Shown: positions 53,907 through 62,727 of the stretch, in pieces
Numbering within the stretch: position 1 is the first letter of the stretch
Layout of the letters: each line of letters begins with the position of its first letter
Source: Viridibacillus soli
GTDB taxonomy: Bacteria; Bacillota; Bacilli; Bacillales_A; Planococcaceae
Length of the DNA: 64,000 nt
Assembly: GCF_016612995.1 (NCBI RefSeq)
Contig: NZ_JAEOAH010000006.1
Coordinates: 62,001 to 126,000, forward strand
Direction of reading: 5' to 3'
Translations under genes and position numbers: made by a program
The notes under the pieces: generated by a model
The model's database searches: none
Told to the model about the DNA's origin: nothing
What the model saw: only the letters and a program-made list of their open reading frames with translations

Positions 53907-56024
53907 TTGCAAAGCTTATCTCGATTCATTACGAAATATTATAAAATCATAGCAACTATCTGGTGTACATTGTTTATCGCTTTTGCATTTTTCGCTATTC
54001 AGTTACCTGGACAGCTGCAAGGTGATGGATTTAAAGTTGATGGTGATCATCAAGCCGTTATGGACGAACTGACAGAGGATTTTGGCATACCTGCCGAATC
54101 CATTTTTGTTGTCTTTGACGGCGTCTCTGATAAAGACATTAAAATGACTTTGCAAAAGATTGAACAGTTAGATGATGTCGTTTCAATCCAATCTCCTCTA
54201 GATGTTGCCAAACTCCATAAAAAGGACGTTTCCTATGCTGTATTAAATTTCGACAATACTGTAGATGATATGTCAATTATCGTAACAGATATTCGCGATA
54301 AAATCGCTGACAAAAAGGGTGTCGCAATTACTGGTGGCTCGGTTATTTCCTCAGATATTAATACGGCCAGTCAGAAAGATTTAGCTAATGCTGAAGCAAT
54401 CGGATTACCAATTGCGATACTTGTTTTACTCCTTGCATTTGGTAGCGTCGTCGCTTCTATTTTACCAATTGCAATTGGTGTCGTTACAGTCGTATCCGCA
54501 TTTGGCATACTTTCTATGTTAAGCGGACAATTCGAGTTATCCATTTTCGTATTGAATATTATTCCAATGCTTGGTCTTGCACTCAGCATTGATTTCGCAC
54601 TATTATTTATTAACCGCTATCGTGAGGAAAGATTACATTCAACTGTTGAGCAAGCCGTGCAAACAACGATCCAAACAGCTGGACGATCGATTATCTTCTC
54701 CGCCTTTTGTGTCATGATTGGGCTTGGGGCGATGATTGTTATTCAAGTTGAAATCTTCCATAATATTGCGCTTGGTGGCACGATTGCAGTATTCTTAGCA
54801 GTCGTTGCTTCATTAACTTTATTACCTGCAAGTATATTGCTATTAGGTGATCGCTTGAACAAGTGGACGATTATTCGCGTAAAACCGAGTAGTGTAACAC
54901 GTTGGCATAGTTTTGCAACATTTGTCATGAAGCGTCCCATAACAGTCGTTATCATTTCATTGATCATTTTAGGAATAGGTATTATCCCTGTGAAAGATAT
55001 GAAGCTAACGATTCCACAAATGGATGCTTTACCAACGTCATATGATGCTCGTACATCTTTTGAAAAGCTGCAAAAAGAATTTAACTTAGGCAAAAATTCC
55101 ACTGTATATTTATTAGCAGAACGTCAGAATGGCTGGGACTCTAAGACTGGTCTAGAAGATCTTCATAAGCTGCAAGAGAAACTGCAAAAAGATTCTTTAG
55201 TGCGTGATGTGAAAACTATCTTTACAGAATCTAAAATCGATCAAGTAAATGATTGGGAGAACCGTATGCAATTGCCTGAGGTTGCAAAGCAACTAAACCC
55301 TTTAAAGGAAATGTTCATACGAGGTGATAAGTTATTTATCCCGATTACAATTGAAGCAAAAGGTACTTCTACAGAGGCGCAAGATTGGGTGCGTAAATGG
55401 TCTAAAAAAGATTTAGGCATAGACTTCAAACTAGGCGGTGAGGCAAAATTTAATCAAGAAATTTTCGATGAAATTTCAGATAAAATTATCGTTGCTCTGT
55501 CGATTATCATTATCTCTACATTCTTTATCCTTATGCTTGCATTCCGCTCCATATTAATTCCCATAAAGGCGATTTTAATGAACATTATTGGATTGTCTTC
55601 GGCATTTGGGATTCTCGTTTATATATTCCAATACGGACATTTCGGCATCGAGGCAGGGTCAATTGTATTAATCATTCCGGTCATTACATTTTGCCTAGTA
55701 TTCGGTTTAAGTATGGACTATGAAGTATTCCTAATTTCAAGAATTCAAGAAGAGTATGAAAAAGGGATGAGTAATACCCGTGCAACAATTGATGGACTTA
55801 CTTCTACAAGTAAAATCATTACATCTGCGGCATTAATCATGATTGTTATTACAGGGGCATTTGCCTTCACAGATGTTATGCCAGTGAAGCAAATTGGTGT
55901 CGGCATAGCGATTGCAATCGCTATCGATGCCACCATTATTCGCTTAATGCTCGTTCCAAGCTTGATGAAATTATTAGGTGATTGGAACTGGTGGATGCCA
56001 TTCCAAAAGAAAAAGAACAAATAA
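53907..56024 (+). CDS. MMPL-family (RND superfamily) transporter
   Basis: 705 aa with 12 membrane spans in two repeats, each with a large outside loop after the first helix (residues 35-165 and 370-525). Conserved pieces are GLALSIDFALLFINRYREER near 225 and its counterpart VFGLSMDYEVFLISRIQEEY near 602; the Asp and Tyr of S-x-D-Y are the proton relay. Such proteins export lipids or drugs. The first repeat has S-I-D-F in place of S-x-D-Y. Start TTG at 53907 with AAAGGCGG. Single gene. Confidence 0.9.
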   Translation: MQSLSRFITKYYKIIATIWCTLFIAFAFFAIQLPGQLQGDGFKVDGDHQAVMDELTEDFGIPAESIFVVFDGVSDKDIKMTLQKIEQLDDVVSIQSPLDVAKLHKKDVSYAVLNFDNTVDDMSIIVTDIRDKIADKKGVAITGGSVISSDINTASQKDLANAEAIGLPIAILVLLLAFGSVVASILPIAIGVVTVVSAFGILSMLSGQFELSIFVLNIIPMLGLALSIDFALLFINRYREERLHSTVEQAVQTTIQTAGRSIIFSAFCVMIGLGAMIVIQVEIFHNIALGGTIAVFLAVVASLTLLPASILLLGDRLNKWTIIRVKPSSVTRWHSFATFVMKRPITVVIISLIILGIGIIPVKDMKLTIPQMDALPTSYDARTSFEKLQKEFNLGKNSTVYLLAERQNGWDSKTGLEDLHKLQEKLQKDSLVRDVKTIFTESKIDQVNDWENRMQLPEVAKQLNPLKEMFIRGDKLFIPITIEAKGTSTEAQDWVRKWSKKDLGIDFKLGGEAKFNQEIFDEISDKIIVALSIIIISTFFILMLAFRSILIPIKAILMNIIGLSSAFGILVYIFQYGHFGIEAGSIVLIIPVITFCLVFGLSMDYEVFLISRIQEEYEKGMSNTRATIDGLTSTSKIITSAALIMIVITGAFAFTDVMPVKQIGVGIAIAIAIDATIIRLMLVPSLMKLLGDWNWWMPFQKKKNK

Positions 56025-56064
56025 AAAAGGGACAACCTGTTCAAAAACCAGGTTGCCCCTTTTC
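56025..56064. terminator. Bidirectional hairpin terminator
   Basis: AAAAGGGACAACCTG and CAGGTTGCCCCTTTT form a 15-bp stem with one mismatch between the convergent MMPL and hydrolase genes. Confidence 0.88.
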
Positions 56065-56071
56065 CTATTTA

Positions 56072-56677
56072 TTAAAAATGGTTAGAATACCAAGCTTTCG
56101 CAGCGTTTAGTTCATCATGTGTTAACTGATGACCATAGTCGCTCCAATATACTTCTACTTCTGCCCCTGCTACTGTTAACAGCACTTCTAAGTCTTTCGA
56201 TTCCTTTGGTGGGCACATATGATCATTTTTACCAGCTCCAATCCAAACAGGAAGTTGTGGCAATGCTGGTACTTCAATCTCTCTTCTTGGAACCATTGGA
56301 TGATGCAAAATAGCACCTTTTACAATTGGACCGTTATGGAATAACAGACTACCTGCAATATTTGCACCGTTCGAGTAGCCAATTGCTACAACATTCTTGC
56401 GATCAAAGCGATATTGTGTTGCTGCTTCATCGATAAAATCGACCAATTCCTTTGTACGAAGCTCTAAATCCGCCAGATCAAAGACACCTTCTGCTAAGCG
56501 TCGGAAAAACCGTGGCATACCATTTTCCACAACATTTCCTCGCACTCCTAAAAGGGATGCAGTCGGATCAATTTCTTTTGCTAAGGCGACTAAATCATGC
56601 TCATTGCCACCCGTACCATGTAGTAATAACAGCGTTGGTTTACTGTCATCTGTACCTTTAATGAAAATATGTTGCAT
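56072..56677 (-). CDS. Alpha/beta hydrolase (carboxylesterase, MhqD-like)
   Basis: 201 aa. Oxyanion segment LLLHGTGGNEHDLV near residue 17, nucleophile elbow GYSNGAN near 98 (Ser), acid GKNDHMCP near 152 and His in DYGHQLTHDE near 183 make a complete triad. The family (phospholipase/carboxylesterase, like B. subtilis MhqD and YodD) is often linked to quinone or electrophile stress, but there is no MhqR operator or dioxygenase here. AGGAGGCG precedes the ATG. Confidence 0.85.
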   Translation of the reverse strand: MQHIFIKGTDDSKPTLLLLHGTGGNEHDLVALAKEIDPTASLLGVRGNVVENGMPRFFRRLAEGVFDLADLELRTKELVDFIDEAATQYRFDRKNVVAIGYSNGANIAGSLLFHNGPIVKGAILHHPMVPRREIEVPALPQLPVWIGAGKNDHMCPPKESKDLEVLLTVAGAEVEVYWSDYGHQLTHDELNAAKAWYSNHF

Positions 56678-56707
56678 GGAGAACGCCTCCTAATTCATAT
56701 TCTATAA

Positions 56708-56881
56708 TCAATATCTCGAATTCGAGATAATTATAGATTGAACCGTGTCAGGCGTCAATGAATTTGCTTGGCTATTTTGCGTTGGATTATTCGCATAATA
56801 TCGTTGAATAGAAAGGACAATGAGAATAACAGCAATAATAACGATACTAATTAATACAATAACTGCTTTCTTGCCAGACAT
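56708..56881 (-). CDS. Small single-pass membrane protein (57 aa)
   Basis: ATG at 56881 begins MSGKKAVIVLISIVIIAVI, a typical Lys-anchored membrane helix, followed by a polar Asn/Gln/Ser tail to a TGA at 56708. A weak AGGGAAA site is 6 bases upstream. It lies between the hydrolase and the GNAT remnant on the same strand. No family recognised; the hydrophobic helix with positive N-terminus argues that it is real. Confidence 0.5.
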   Translation of the reverse strand: MSGKKAVIVLISIVIIAVILIVLSIQRYYANNPTQNSQANSLTPDTVQSIIISNSRY

Positions 56882-56899
56882 AGGATTTCCCTACTTTCT

Positions 56900-57346
56900 T
56901 TAGCAATTGAACGCTAGGACTATACGATCCCGGCATTGAATGCCGTTTTCAAAAATCTTTTCTTCATAATGCTTTATAAAATAATCGTGTTCAATTTGGA
57001 TCATGTCGAATCCACATTTTTGATACAATGCAAGCCTGCCAATACTAGAGTTACCTGTTGCGATCAGAATTCTGCGGTTGCGCTTCACTAACAGCATGCT
57101 GCACAAGTAATTTACCAATACCGTGCCCTTGCCCTTTTTCAGCTACTGCAACATTCATAATCTCAGTAATTTCTGTATTTTGAGAGAATAAAACGACCAC
57201 CCAACATCCTCACCCGCCATACTCGCGATATAACACTTACCATCGCGAATATATTGGGCAATCATGTGCTCAGACGGATCTGCCAGTAATAGCAATTCCA
57301 TTGGTGGTCGTTCAGTTACCGTTAGCAAACGATATGTTAGTATCAT
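56900..57346 (-). pseudogene. GNAT acetyltransferase disrupted by two frameshifts
   Basis: The ATG at 57346 overlaps the preceding stop (ATGA). The frame reads MILTYRLLTVTERPP to GEDVG, then leaves register at GTTGGGTGG, where one G is missing; the next frame carries the GNAT core EIMNVAVAEKGQGHGIGKLL with its acyl-CoA loop, and a second one-base loss in GAAGCGCAACCG moves to a third frame with RNRRILIATGNSS and GRLALYQKCGFDM. All parts of an otherwise normal protein of about 149 aa are present. Both lesions are single-base losses, so decay and base-calling errors are both possible. Confidence 0.8.
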
Positions 57347-57813
57347 TTCTTAGACGGTTTAAAGCCTTCAGCGTATAAATAGTTTTCTGCATCATCACGT
57401 GTTCCAAAACTTTCTTCAAGGTTGAACCCATGATAAATATTCCAGAAAGAATCATCATTTACTAAAAGCAATTGGTCATCATTGCGGTTGCGCCAGCTTT
57501 GCTCAATTTTCACCTCTGGTACTACTTCATCAATCTCAGATAAGAATGTAAGGGCATCCTCAATAATTTCACGAAGTTCTTGCTCAGAGAAATCACGAAT
57601 ATTTACAAGGCCACCACGGTCTTCTGCTTTATAACGTAACAAATCGCCTACGTAAACATAACCGTTACCGTTTGGATGTAATTTTTCTACAACAATTTTT
57701 TTCTCATATTGGCTACCATCAAAGTGGTAATTTAATCGTTTCATCGAAATTTCTTTGCGTGTTAATTGAGGAAAGCTTTCGATGATCGCTTGTTTTTGTT
57801 CAAATGTTAACAT
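57343..57813 (-). CDS. Conserved hypothetical protein
   Basis: 156 aa, soluble, acidic, no motif I recognise. The middle carries GYVYVGDLLRYKAEDRGGLVNIRDF in parts, a beta-rich stretch, and the end FGTRDDAENYLYAEGF is a helix-turn typical of small regulatory or structural domains. The ATG at 57813 has AAAGGAGC five bases upstream; a Met at 57837 has none. It is translationally coupled to the broken GNAT gene through ATGA. Confidence 0.6.
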   Translation of the reverse strand: MLTFEQKQAIIESFPQLTRKEISMKRLNYHFDGSQYEKKIVVEKLHPNGNGYVYVGDLLRYKAEDRGGLVNIRDFSEQELREIIEDALTFLSEIDEVVPEVKIEQSWRNRNDDQLLLVNDDSFWNIYHGFNLEESFGTRDDAENYLYAEGFKPSKK

Positions 57814-57859
57814 AGTATGCTCCTTTATTGTTTGCATTCATCATTAAGTATAGCATCTT

Positions 57860-58399
57860 TTACATGTCAATTCGCTTTATAGTAATATCTTGTCCATCTT
57901 TCGTTAATAAAAATACATCGGGATTTTTCATCGCTTGCCAACCTGAGAAACCAAAACCAGAATTATATTTCGTGATTAGTAACGATAATAGATTGCCATG
58001 TGAAATGATTGCAGCATCTTCAACAGATGCTTCGAACAATTCTTCTATTAACTGGTTAATACGCTCTGTTGCTTCTTTACTAGATTCGCCACCTTCGTAT
58101 TTCACATCCATATCAAGAAAAGTTTGTTGTAATTTTTCTAACCAATCATCAATATTTTGTGTGCTTAATATGCGCTCGGCTAAACGTTCATCACGTTCAA
58201 TATCAATTTGTGCTTTCTTTGCAAATGGTTCAATTGTTTGGATAGCTCTAGTGAAAGGACTTGAAATAATTCGTTTAATTTCGTATTGCTGTAAGCTTTC
58301 TGCTAATTGTTTCGCTTGTTCAATACCTTCAACAGTTAGCATCGCTTCTCTTTCTTGACCAGCCGCCTTACAATGACGAATAATATAAATTTTCTTCAT
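57860..58399 (-). CDS. Histidine phosphatase family protein (phosphoglycerate mutase-like)
   Basis: 179 aa. The catalytic segment is IYIIRHCKAAG near residue 4, with the usual RHG/RHA replaced by R-H-C; the second Arg/Glu region is ISSPFTRAIQTIEPFA near 45 and the second His is AAIISHGNLLSLL near 138. It removes phosphate from an unknown substrate. A Met at 58444 lacks a site; the ATG at 58399 has GGGGGA. Promoter TTGTCA-N17-TATACA lies upstream. Confidence 0.85.
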   Translation of the reverse strand: MKKIYIIRHCKAAGQEREAMLTVEGIEQAKQLAESLQQYEIKRIISSPFTRAIQTIEPFAKKAQIDIERDERLAERILSTQNIDDWLEKLQQTFLDMDVKYEGGESSKEATERINQLIEELFEASVEDAAIISHGNLLSLLITKYNSGFGFSGWQAMKNPDVFLLTKDGQDITIKRIDM

Positions 58400-58427
58400 G
58401 AATATTCCCCCTATCTTCTGTATAATA

Positions 58428-58456
58428 TTGTATACTGTTGACATACTATTTTGACA
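58428..58456 (-). promoter_or_regulatory. Sigma-A promoter of the histidine phosphatase gene
   Basis: On the minus strand TTGTCA and TATACA with a 17-bp spacer. Start would be near 58421, giving a 20-base leader that contains the GGGGGA site. Confidence 0.65.
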
Positions 58457-58467
58457 ATAACATTTGA

Positions 58468-58680
58468 AACAAAGACAAGGATTAGTAAAGATAGACCTGT
58501 TTTTAAAGAGAGAGGATTGCTTGGTGGAAGATCCTTAAAAACAACTACTTGAACCTACCTTCGAGTTCATCATTGAAAAATGATGCGGCGACAGTCGTTA
58601 ACATGTTCGAGAGTAGAGCTTCGCTTTAAATAAGGGTGGTACCGCCGTAATGGGTCCCTTATTTGAATCGGGCTTTTTAT
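58468..58680 (+). promoter_or_regulatory. T-box riboswitch, proline specifier CCU
   Basis: The T-box core AGGGTGGTACCGC is at 58633-58645. Stem I carries GGATTAGTA at its 5' side, the distal GGATTGCTTGGTGGAAGATCC hairpin in pieces, and the specifier side TTGAACCTACC, that is GAA-CCU-ACC with CCU (58554-58556) coding proline, the amino acid of the downstream synthetase. AAATAAGGG can pair with CCCTTATTT around the T-box core; a T-rich stretch follows. Uncharged tRNA-Pro should turn on proS. Confidence 0.93.
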
Positions 58681-58701
58681 TTTGAGAAAGAGGTGTTTAT
58701 A

Positions 58702-60132
58702 ATGGCAAAAGAATTTGTAAAAGATGTAACGGCAATGGATGAAGATTTCGCCAAATGGTATACCGATGTTGTCACAAAAGCAGATTTAATCGACTATTCA
58801 AGTGTACGCGGTTGTATGATTATCCGCCCCTACGGCTATGCTCTATGGGATAATATTAAAAATGCACTCGATGCAAAAATTAAAGAAACAGGCCATGAAA
58901 ACGTCTATATGCCCCTTTTCATTCCTGAATCTCTATTGCAAAAAGAAAAGGATCACGTTAAAGGATTTGCACCAGAAGTTGCATGGGTTACTCATGGTGG
59001 GGAAGAAAAATTACAAGAGCGCTTAGTAGTTCGTCCAACTTCAGAAACATTATTCTGTGAGCACTATGCTAATATTATTCATTCTTATCGTGATCTACCA
59101 AAGCTTTATAACCAATGGGCAAATGTCGTACGTTGGGAAAAAACGACACGTCCATTCTTGCGTACACTCGAGTTTTTATGGCAAGAAGGTCACACGGCAC
59201 ACGCTACACAAGAAGAGGCTCAAGAAGAAACATTACGCATGTTAAATGTGTACGCCCAAATTTGTGAGAAGTACTTAGCCATTCCAGTATTAAAAGGCCA
59301 AAAAACAGAAAAAGAAAAATTCGCTGGAGCAGAGGCAACTTACACTATTGAAACACTAATGCATGACGGCAAAGCTTTACAATCAGGTACATCACATAAT
59401 TTTGGAGATGGCTTTGCACGCGCATTTGACATTAAATATCTCGATAAAGAAGGTAAACAACAATTTGTCCATCAAACTTCTTGGGGGTTCACAACACGTA
59501 TTATCGGCGCACTTATTATGGTTCATGGAGATAATCGTGGTCTAGTCGTTCCTCCACGTATCGCTCCAACACAAGTGATGATTGTACCAATCGCTCAACA
59601 TAAAGAAGGCGTATTAGACTTCGCATATGATTTGAAAGAGCGTCTCCGCAAAGTTGCACGTGTCGAAATTGACGCTAGCGACAAAAAACCGGGTTGGAAA
59701 TTTAATGAGTACGAAATGAAAGGCATTCCAATCCGTCTTGAAGTCGGACCAAAAGACATTGAAAATAAGCAAGTCGTCTTAGCTCGTCGTGACTCAGGAG
59801 AAAAAATCTTCGTAGCACTCGATGAACTAGAAGAGAAATTGCCAGCATTACTAGAAGAGATTCAAAATGATCTATACAATAAAGCTCTAAATCACCGAGA
59901 AGAAAATACATTTACTGTCCAAACACTTGATGCATTTAAATCTCAACTAGAAAACAAGCAAGGATTTATCAAAGCAATGTGGTGTGGTGATCAAGCTTGT
60001 GAAGATAAAATCAAAGAGGAAACAAGCGCAACATCCCGTTGCATACCATTTGATCAAGAACAAGTTTCACACACCTGCATCTGCTGTGGCAAATCAGCAG
60101 ATAAAATGGTCGTATGGGCTAAAGCATACTAA
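58702..60132 (+). CDS. proS: Prolyl-tRNA synthetase, archaeal/eukaryotic type (ProS type 3)
   Basis: 476 aa class II synthetase without the bacterial editing insertion. Motif 1 lies around [16 protein letters not shown], motif 2 around [27 protein letters not shown] in pieces ([13 protein letters not shown]), motif 3 around [15 protein letters not shown]; the anticodon domain starts near 285 and the C-terminal domain ends with [18 protein letters not shown], cysteines C456 and C459-like forming the zinc-binding zone. This is the long-tail eukaryote-like form. The start is ATG 58702 with AGAGGTG; the frame opened at 58663 lies in the T-box. Confidence 0.95.
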   Translation: MAKEFVKDVTAMDEDFAKWYTDVVTKADLIDYSSVRGCMIIRPYGYALWDNIKNALDAKIKETGHENVYMPLFIPESLLQKEKDHVKGFAPEVAWVTHGGEEKLQERLVVRPTSETLFCEHYANIIHSYRDLPKLYNQWANVVRWEKTTRPFLRTLEFLWQEGHTAHATQEEAQEETLRMLNVYAQICEKYLAIPVLKGQKTEKEKFAGAEATYTIETLMHDGKALQSGTSHNFGDGFARAFDIKYLDKEGKQQFVHQTSWGFTTRIIGALIMVHGDNRGLVVPPRIAPTQVMIVPIAQHKEGVLDFAYDLKERLRKVARVEIDASDKKPGWKFNEYEMKGIPIRLEVGPKDIENKQVVLARRDSGEKIFVALDELEEKLPALLEEIQNDLYNKALNHREENTFTVQTLDAFKSQLENKQGFIKAMWCGDQACEDKIKEETSATSRCIPFDQEQVSHTCICCGKSADKMVVWAKAY

Positions 60133-60525
60133 ATGCTAAAGGCGCTCGTTTAACGGCGACAAGCGTTGTAAAGTCTAAGAACGCCGCATCGTGCGGGCCT
60201 GAAACAAAAGCATCTTTTCAACTTTTGTCCGAGAGAACGGAAACGACCTCGAGCCGTTAGCATCTGAAGCTGGATATACTTAATGCTGAGGACGCCCGTC
60301 TAGCTGCGACAGACACTGGAGGGCTCGAACACAAGACGCTTTTTGTCTTGTGCCGAGAGACCGAAGTGACCCGAGCAGTTGGCGTCCGAAGCTAGATATA
60401 CTTAATGCTGAGGACGCCCGTCTAGCTGCGACAGGCACTGGAGGGCTCGAACACAAGACGCTTTTTGTCTTGTGCCGAGAGACCGAAGTGACCCGAGCAG
60501 TTGGCGTCCGAAGCTGGATATACTT
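60132..60525. repeat. Tandem GC-rich structured repeats, family B (three units)
   Basis: Unit 1 is 60132-60281 (150 bp, diverged), unit 2 60282-60403 and unit 3 60404-60525 (122 bp each, differing at two positions). Units 2 and 3 share outer arms GGACGCC and GGCGTCC and a central hairpin ACAAGAC-GCTTTTT-GTCTTGT. Unit 1 keeps the same plan but with ACAAAAG and CTTTTGT, so the stem is preserved by paired changes. The motif TGAAGCTGGATATACTT or TCCGAAGCTGGATATACTT ends each unit. They begin at the proS stop codon. A 66-codon frame across units 2-3 is not a gene. Confidence 0.85.
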
Positions 60526-60777
60526 ATTGCTGAAGCGGCTAGATTAGCTTCTATGACTAAACGCTTATCTGTTATAACTCGAGCACCATCTTCTATGACT
60601 CAATATCCTCTAACTCCAAAACAGTTTTATTATTAGAACAACAAACATAAATCACCGGTTTTCAAGCAAAGTTAATCCCATTATTCAGTAAAATCATCCG
60701 TTTTAAAGACGCTAGCCTAAGATCACACCTCAAACCTGGCAATACTAAAATCTAAACACCAAAATCCACCCACTCAA
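60526..60777. other. Non-coding tail after the repeats
   Basis: Starts with a short decayed echo of the repeat (ATTGCTGAAGCGGCTAGATTAGC), then AT-rich sequence without gene, promoter or structure that I can support, up to the Nudix terminator. Confidence 0.5.
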
Positions 60778-60807
60778 AAAGCACGTTGCCTATGCAACGT
60801 GCTTTTC
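60778..60807 (-). terminator. Terminator of the Nudix gene unit
   Basis: AAAAGCACGTTGC and GCAACGTGCTTTT form a perfect 13-bp stem with a CTAT loop and T-run, directly after the Nudix stop. Confidence 0.9.
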
Positions 60808-61428
60808 TTATAAAACCTCATGTAATTTTGCTAACACATTCTCCATATACGATGTATTATACCCAACAAAATCAGCATATGTAGCATTTTTCGAAAGAGC
60901 TATTTTCTCTCCACTTTCGATTACTTCAAAACCTTCAACATATAGAGTATTGCTCCGACCTGAGTAGAAATCTTGCACTGCCCCGAGCTCTGCACAAACA
61001 ATGCCAGCTACCTCTTCCTCCTGTAAATGGAAACCTTCAAAATCTGCGTCACGGGCAACATAGTACACATGCGCAAATTCCAAGTCGATTATCGATGGCT
61101 GTTGAATACGAGTTTCAAACACTCCGAGCTTTTTCAGATCACTAGCCTTCAGTGGTAAACCAAGCTCTTCTTGTAATTCACGAATACCATCCTCTGCTCG
61201 CTCATTGGCCAACAAATGCCCGGCAGCTGTAATATCGAATTGACTCGCATAATCCTTTTTGCAAGCGCTTCTCAGCTGAAAATAAAGATAATTCTGTCCC
61301 CCGATCTTACTTACAAGCCAACAATGGAATGTTTCATGCCACAAGCCTTTCGTATGGACTTCCTCTCTAGTCGCCTCGCCGATTGGTTCATGATTACTGT
61401 CAAATATCCTTAATAGTTCACTATCCAT
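60808..61428 (-). CDS. Nudix hydrolase (isopentenyl-diphosphate isomerase-like subgroup)
   Basis: 206 aa. The Nudix box is GHLLANERAEDGIRELQEELGL near residues 70-91; one residue is missing between the first Glu and REL relative to the general GX5EX7REUXEEXGU pattern, which I believe is normal for this subgroup. WHETFHCWLV upstream of it is also typical of IDI-like Nudix proteins. Substrate unknown (a pyrophosphate-linked compound). A GTG at 61437 lies in the AGGTG site; the ATG at 61428 is the start. It begins nine bases after the AI-2E family gene. Confidence 0.8.
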   Translation of the reverse strand: MDSELLRIFDSNHEPIGEATREEVHTKGLWHETFHCWLVSKIGGQNYLYFQLRSACKKDYASQFDITAAGHLLANERAEDGIRELQEELGLPLKASDLKKLGVFETRIQQPSIIDLEFAHVYYVARDADFEGFHLQEEEVAGIVCAELGAVQDFYSGRSNTLYVEGFEVIESGEKIALSKNATYADFVGYNTSYMENVLAKLHEVL

Positions 61429-61437
61429 TGCAATCAC

Positions 61438-62517
61438 CTAAACATTTTTCGTGGCGGCTGAACGAATAGCCTTACGATGTTCATAAATATTTTTTACAAT
61501 TACTTTTCCTACAGCATAAGCAGGTACGCCTAGAAGGATACCTAGGAATCCAGCTATGTTACCCGCGGCTAAAATAATCGTAATTACAGTGAGTGGGTGA
61601 ATATCTAGTGATTTCCCCATAACATTTGGAGTAATTAAATTACTATCAATTTGTTGTGCGACTAATGTGACTACGCACACCCAAATGGCTAGCTTTGGAT
61701 CTTGTAAAAAACCAATTATTAGCGCCGGTACAAAAGCAATCCACGGGCCAATGAATGGAATAACATTCATAAAAAATGCAAAAACGACTAATAACAACGC
61801 GTAATCTAATCCAATAATTAAATAGCCGATATACATCATAGTTGCTAATAAGAAACTGATAAGAAGCTGTCCTTGAATATAAGAACGCAGTACATCATCA
61901 ATATCAGCCAATGTTTTCTTAATCCAATCGCGACGATTTCCTGAAAACATTTTATAAATTGATGGTGCAAATTTCTCGTGATCCTTCAACATGAAGATAA
62001 AGAAGAACGGCACTAATATTAAGATAAATGCCCACGAAACAATCGTTTGTATTAGTTGCACTAAAAATACGCTCGTCAACATTGCATACTTTTGGATAGA
62101 GTTTGCAATCTTATCAATCGCTTCATTTACTTGCGGAGGTAAGCTTGTACTATTATCTTGAATATAGTTTGCCATGTTCATAATTTCATGAGCAAGATTT
62201 GGTGCACTCTTCACTAAATTATTCGTCTGCTCTGACACAGAGGGGGCAATCATTAAGGCAAAACCGCCTATAACTGCTATTAATGCGATGATAATAGTTA
62301 AGATGCTTGCCCACCGAGGAAAATTACGTTTCTCTAAAAACCGCTGTATAGGTTCTGTTATGTAATACAAAATGCCCCCAAGTAAAAGTGGTGTGAAAAT
62401 TGCGCTTGCAATAATAACCACTGGGTAAAACAAATAATTAATTTCCAAGAAGTACTTTACTATTAATAACGCGAGCAAAATACCAACGCCTGCTTGAAAC
62501 CATAGTTTTTTTGTCAC
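61438..62517 (-). CDS. AI-2E family transporter
   Basis: About 359 aa with eight membrane spans, the TqsA/YdiK-like family: N-terminal pair of helices, a soluble segment (about 85-150), then a helical bundle with the conserved IPFIGPWIAFVPALIIGFLQ region near 258 and PLTVITIILAAGNIAGFLGILLGVP in part (GNIAGFLGILLGVPAYA) near the end. Members move AI-2, sodium or other small solutes; none can be assigned here. A GTG at 62526 adjoins AAGGAA; the GTG at 62517 has the better spacing and is preferred. Forms a unit with the Nudix gene. Confidence 0.85.
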   Translation of the reverse strand: MTKKLWFQAGVGILLALLIVKYFLEINYLFYPVVIIASAIFTPLLLGGILYYITEPIQRFLEKRNFPRWASILTIIIALIAVIGGFALMIAPSVSEQTNNLVKSAPNLAHEIMNMANYIQDNSTSLPPQVNEAIDKIANSIQKYAMLTSVFLVQLIQTIVSWAFILILVPFFFIFMLKDHEKFAPSIYKMFSGNRRDWIKKTLADIDDVLRSYIQGQLLISFLLATMMYIGYLIIGLDYALLLVVFAFFMNVIPFIGPWIAFVPALIIGFLQDPKLAIWVCVVTLVAQQIDSNLITPNVMGKSLDIHPLTVITIILAAGNIAGFLGILLGVPAYAVGKVIVKNIYEHRKAIRSAATKNV

Positions 62518-62727
62518 AAACTTCACTTCCTTATCGCCTATAAGGCATCATTTTATCATTAAGTATACGTCATTTTATATTGGAAGAGAAATGTAAATCT
62601 TATTAAGAAAACTATAATTATATGAATATCCATCAAAAAATTCGAGTAAATCCAATGACATTAGTTGATTTTCTAGTGAGGTGTTGTTACGTTATTTAGT
62701 AGAACTTTACATAAAGGTGTTGGTGTA

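Noticed and set aside
60132-60525. CRISPR array
   Set aside because: Units are 122-150 bp with no unique spacers between short repeats, and there are no cas genes.
60350-60547. 65-codon frame in the tandem repeats
   Set aside because: Spans units 2 and 3 of the family B repeat only because the period is not disrupted; no start signal.
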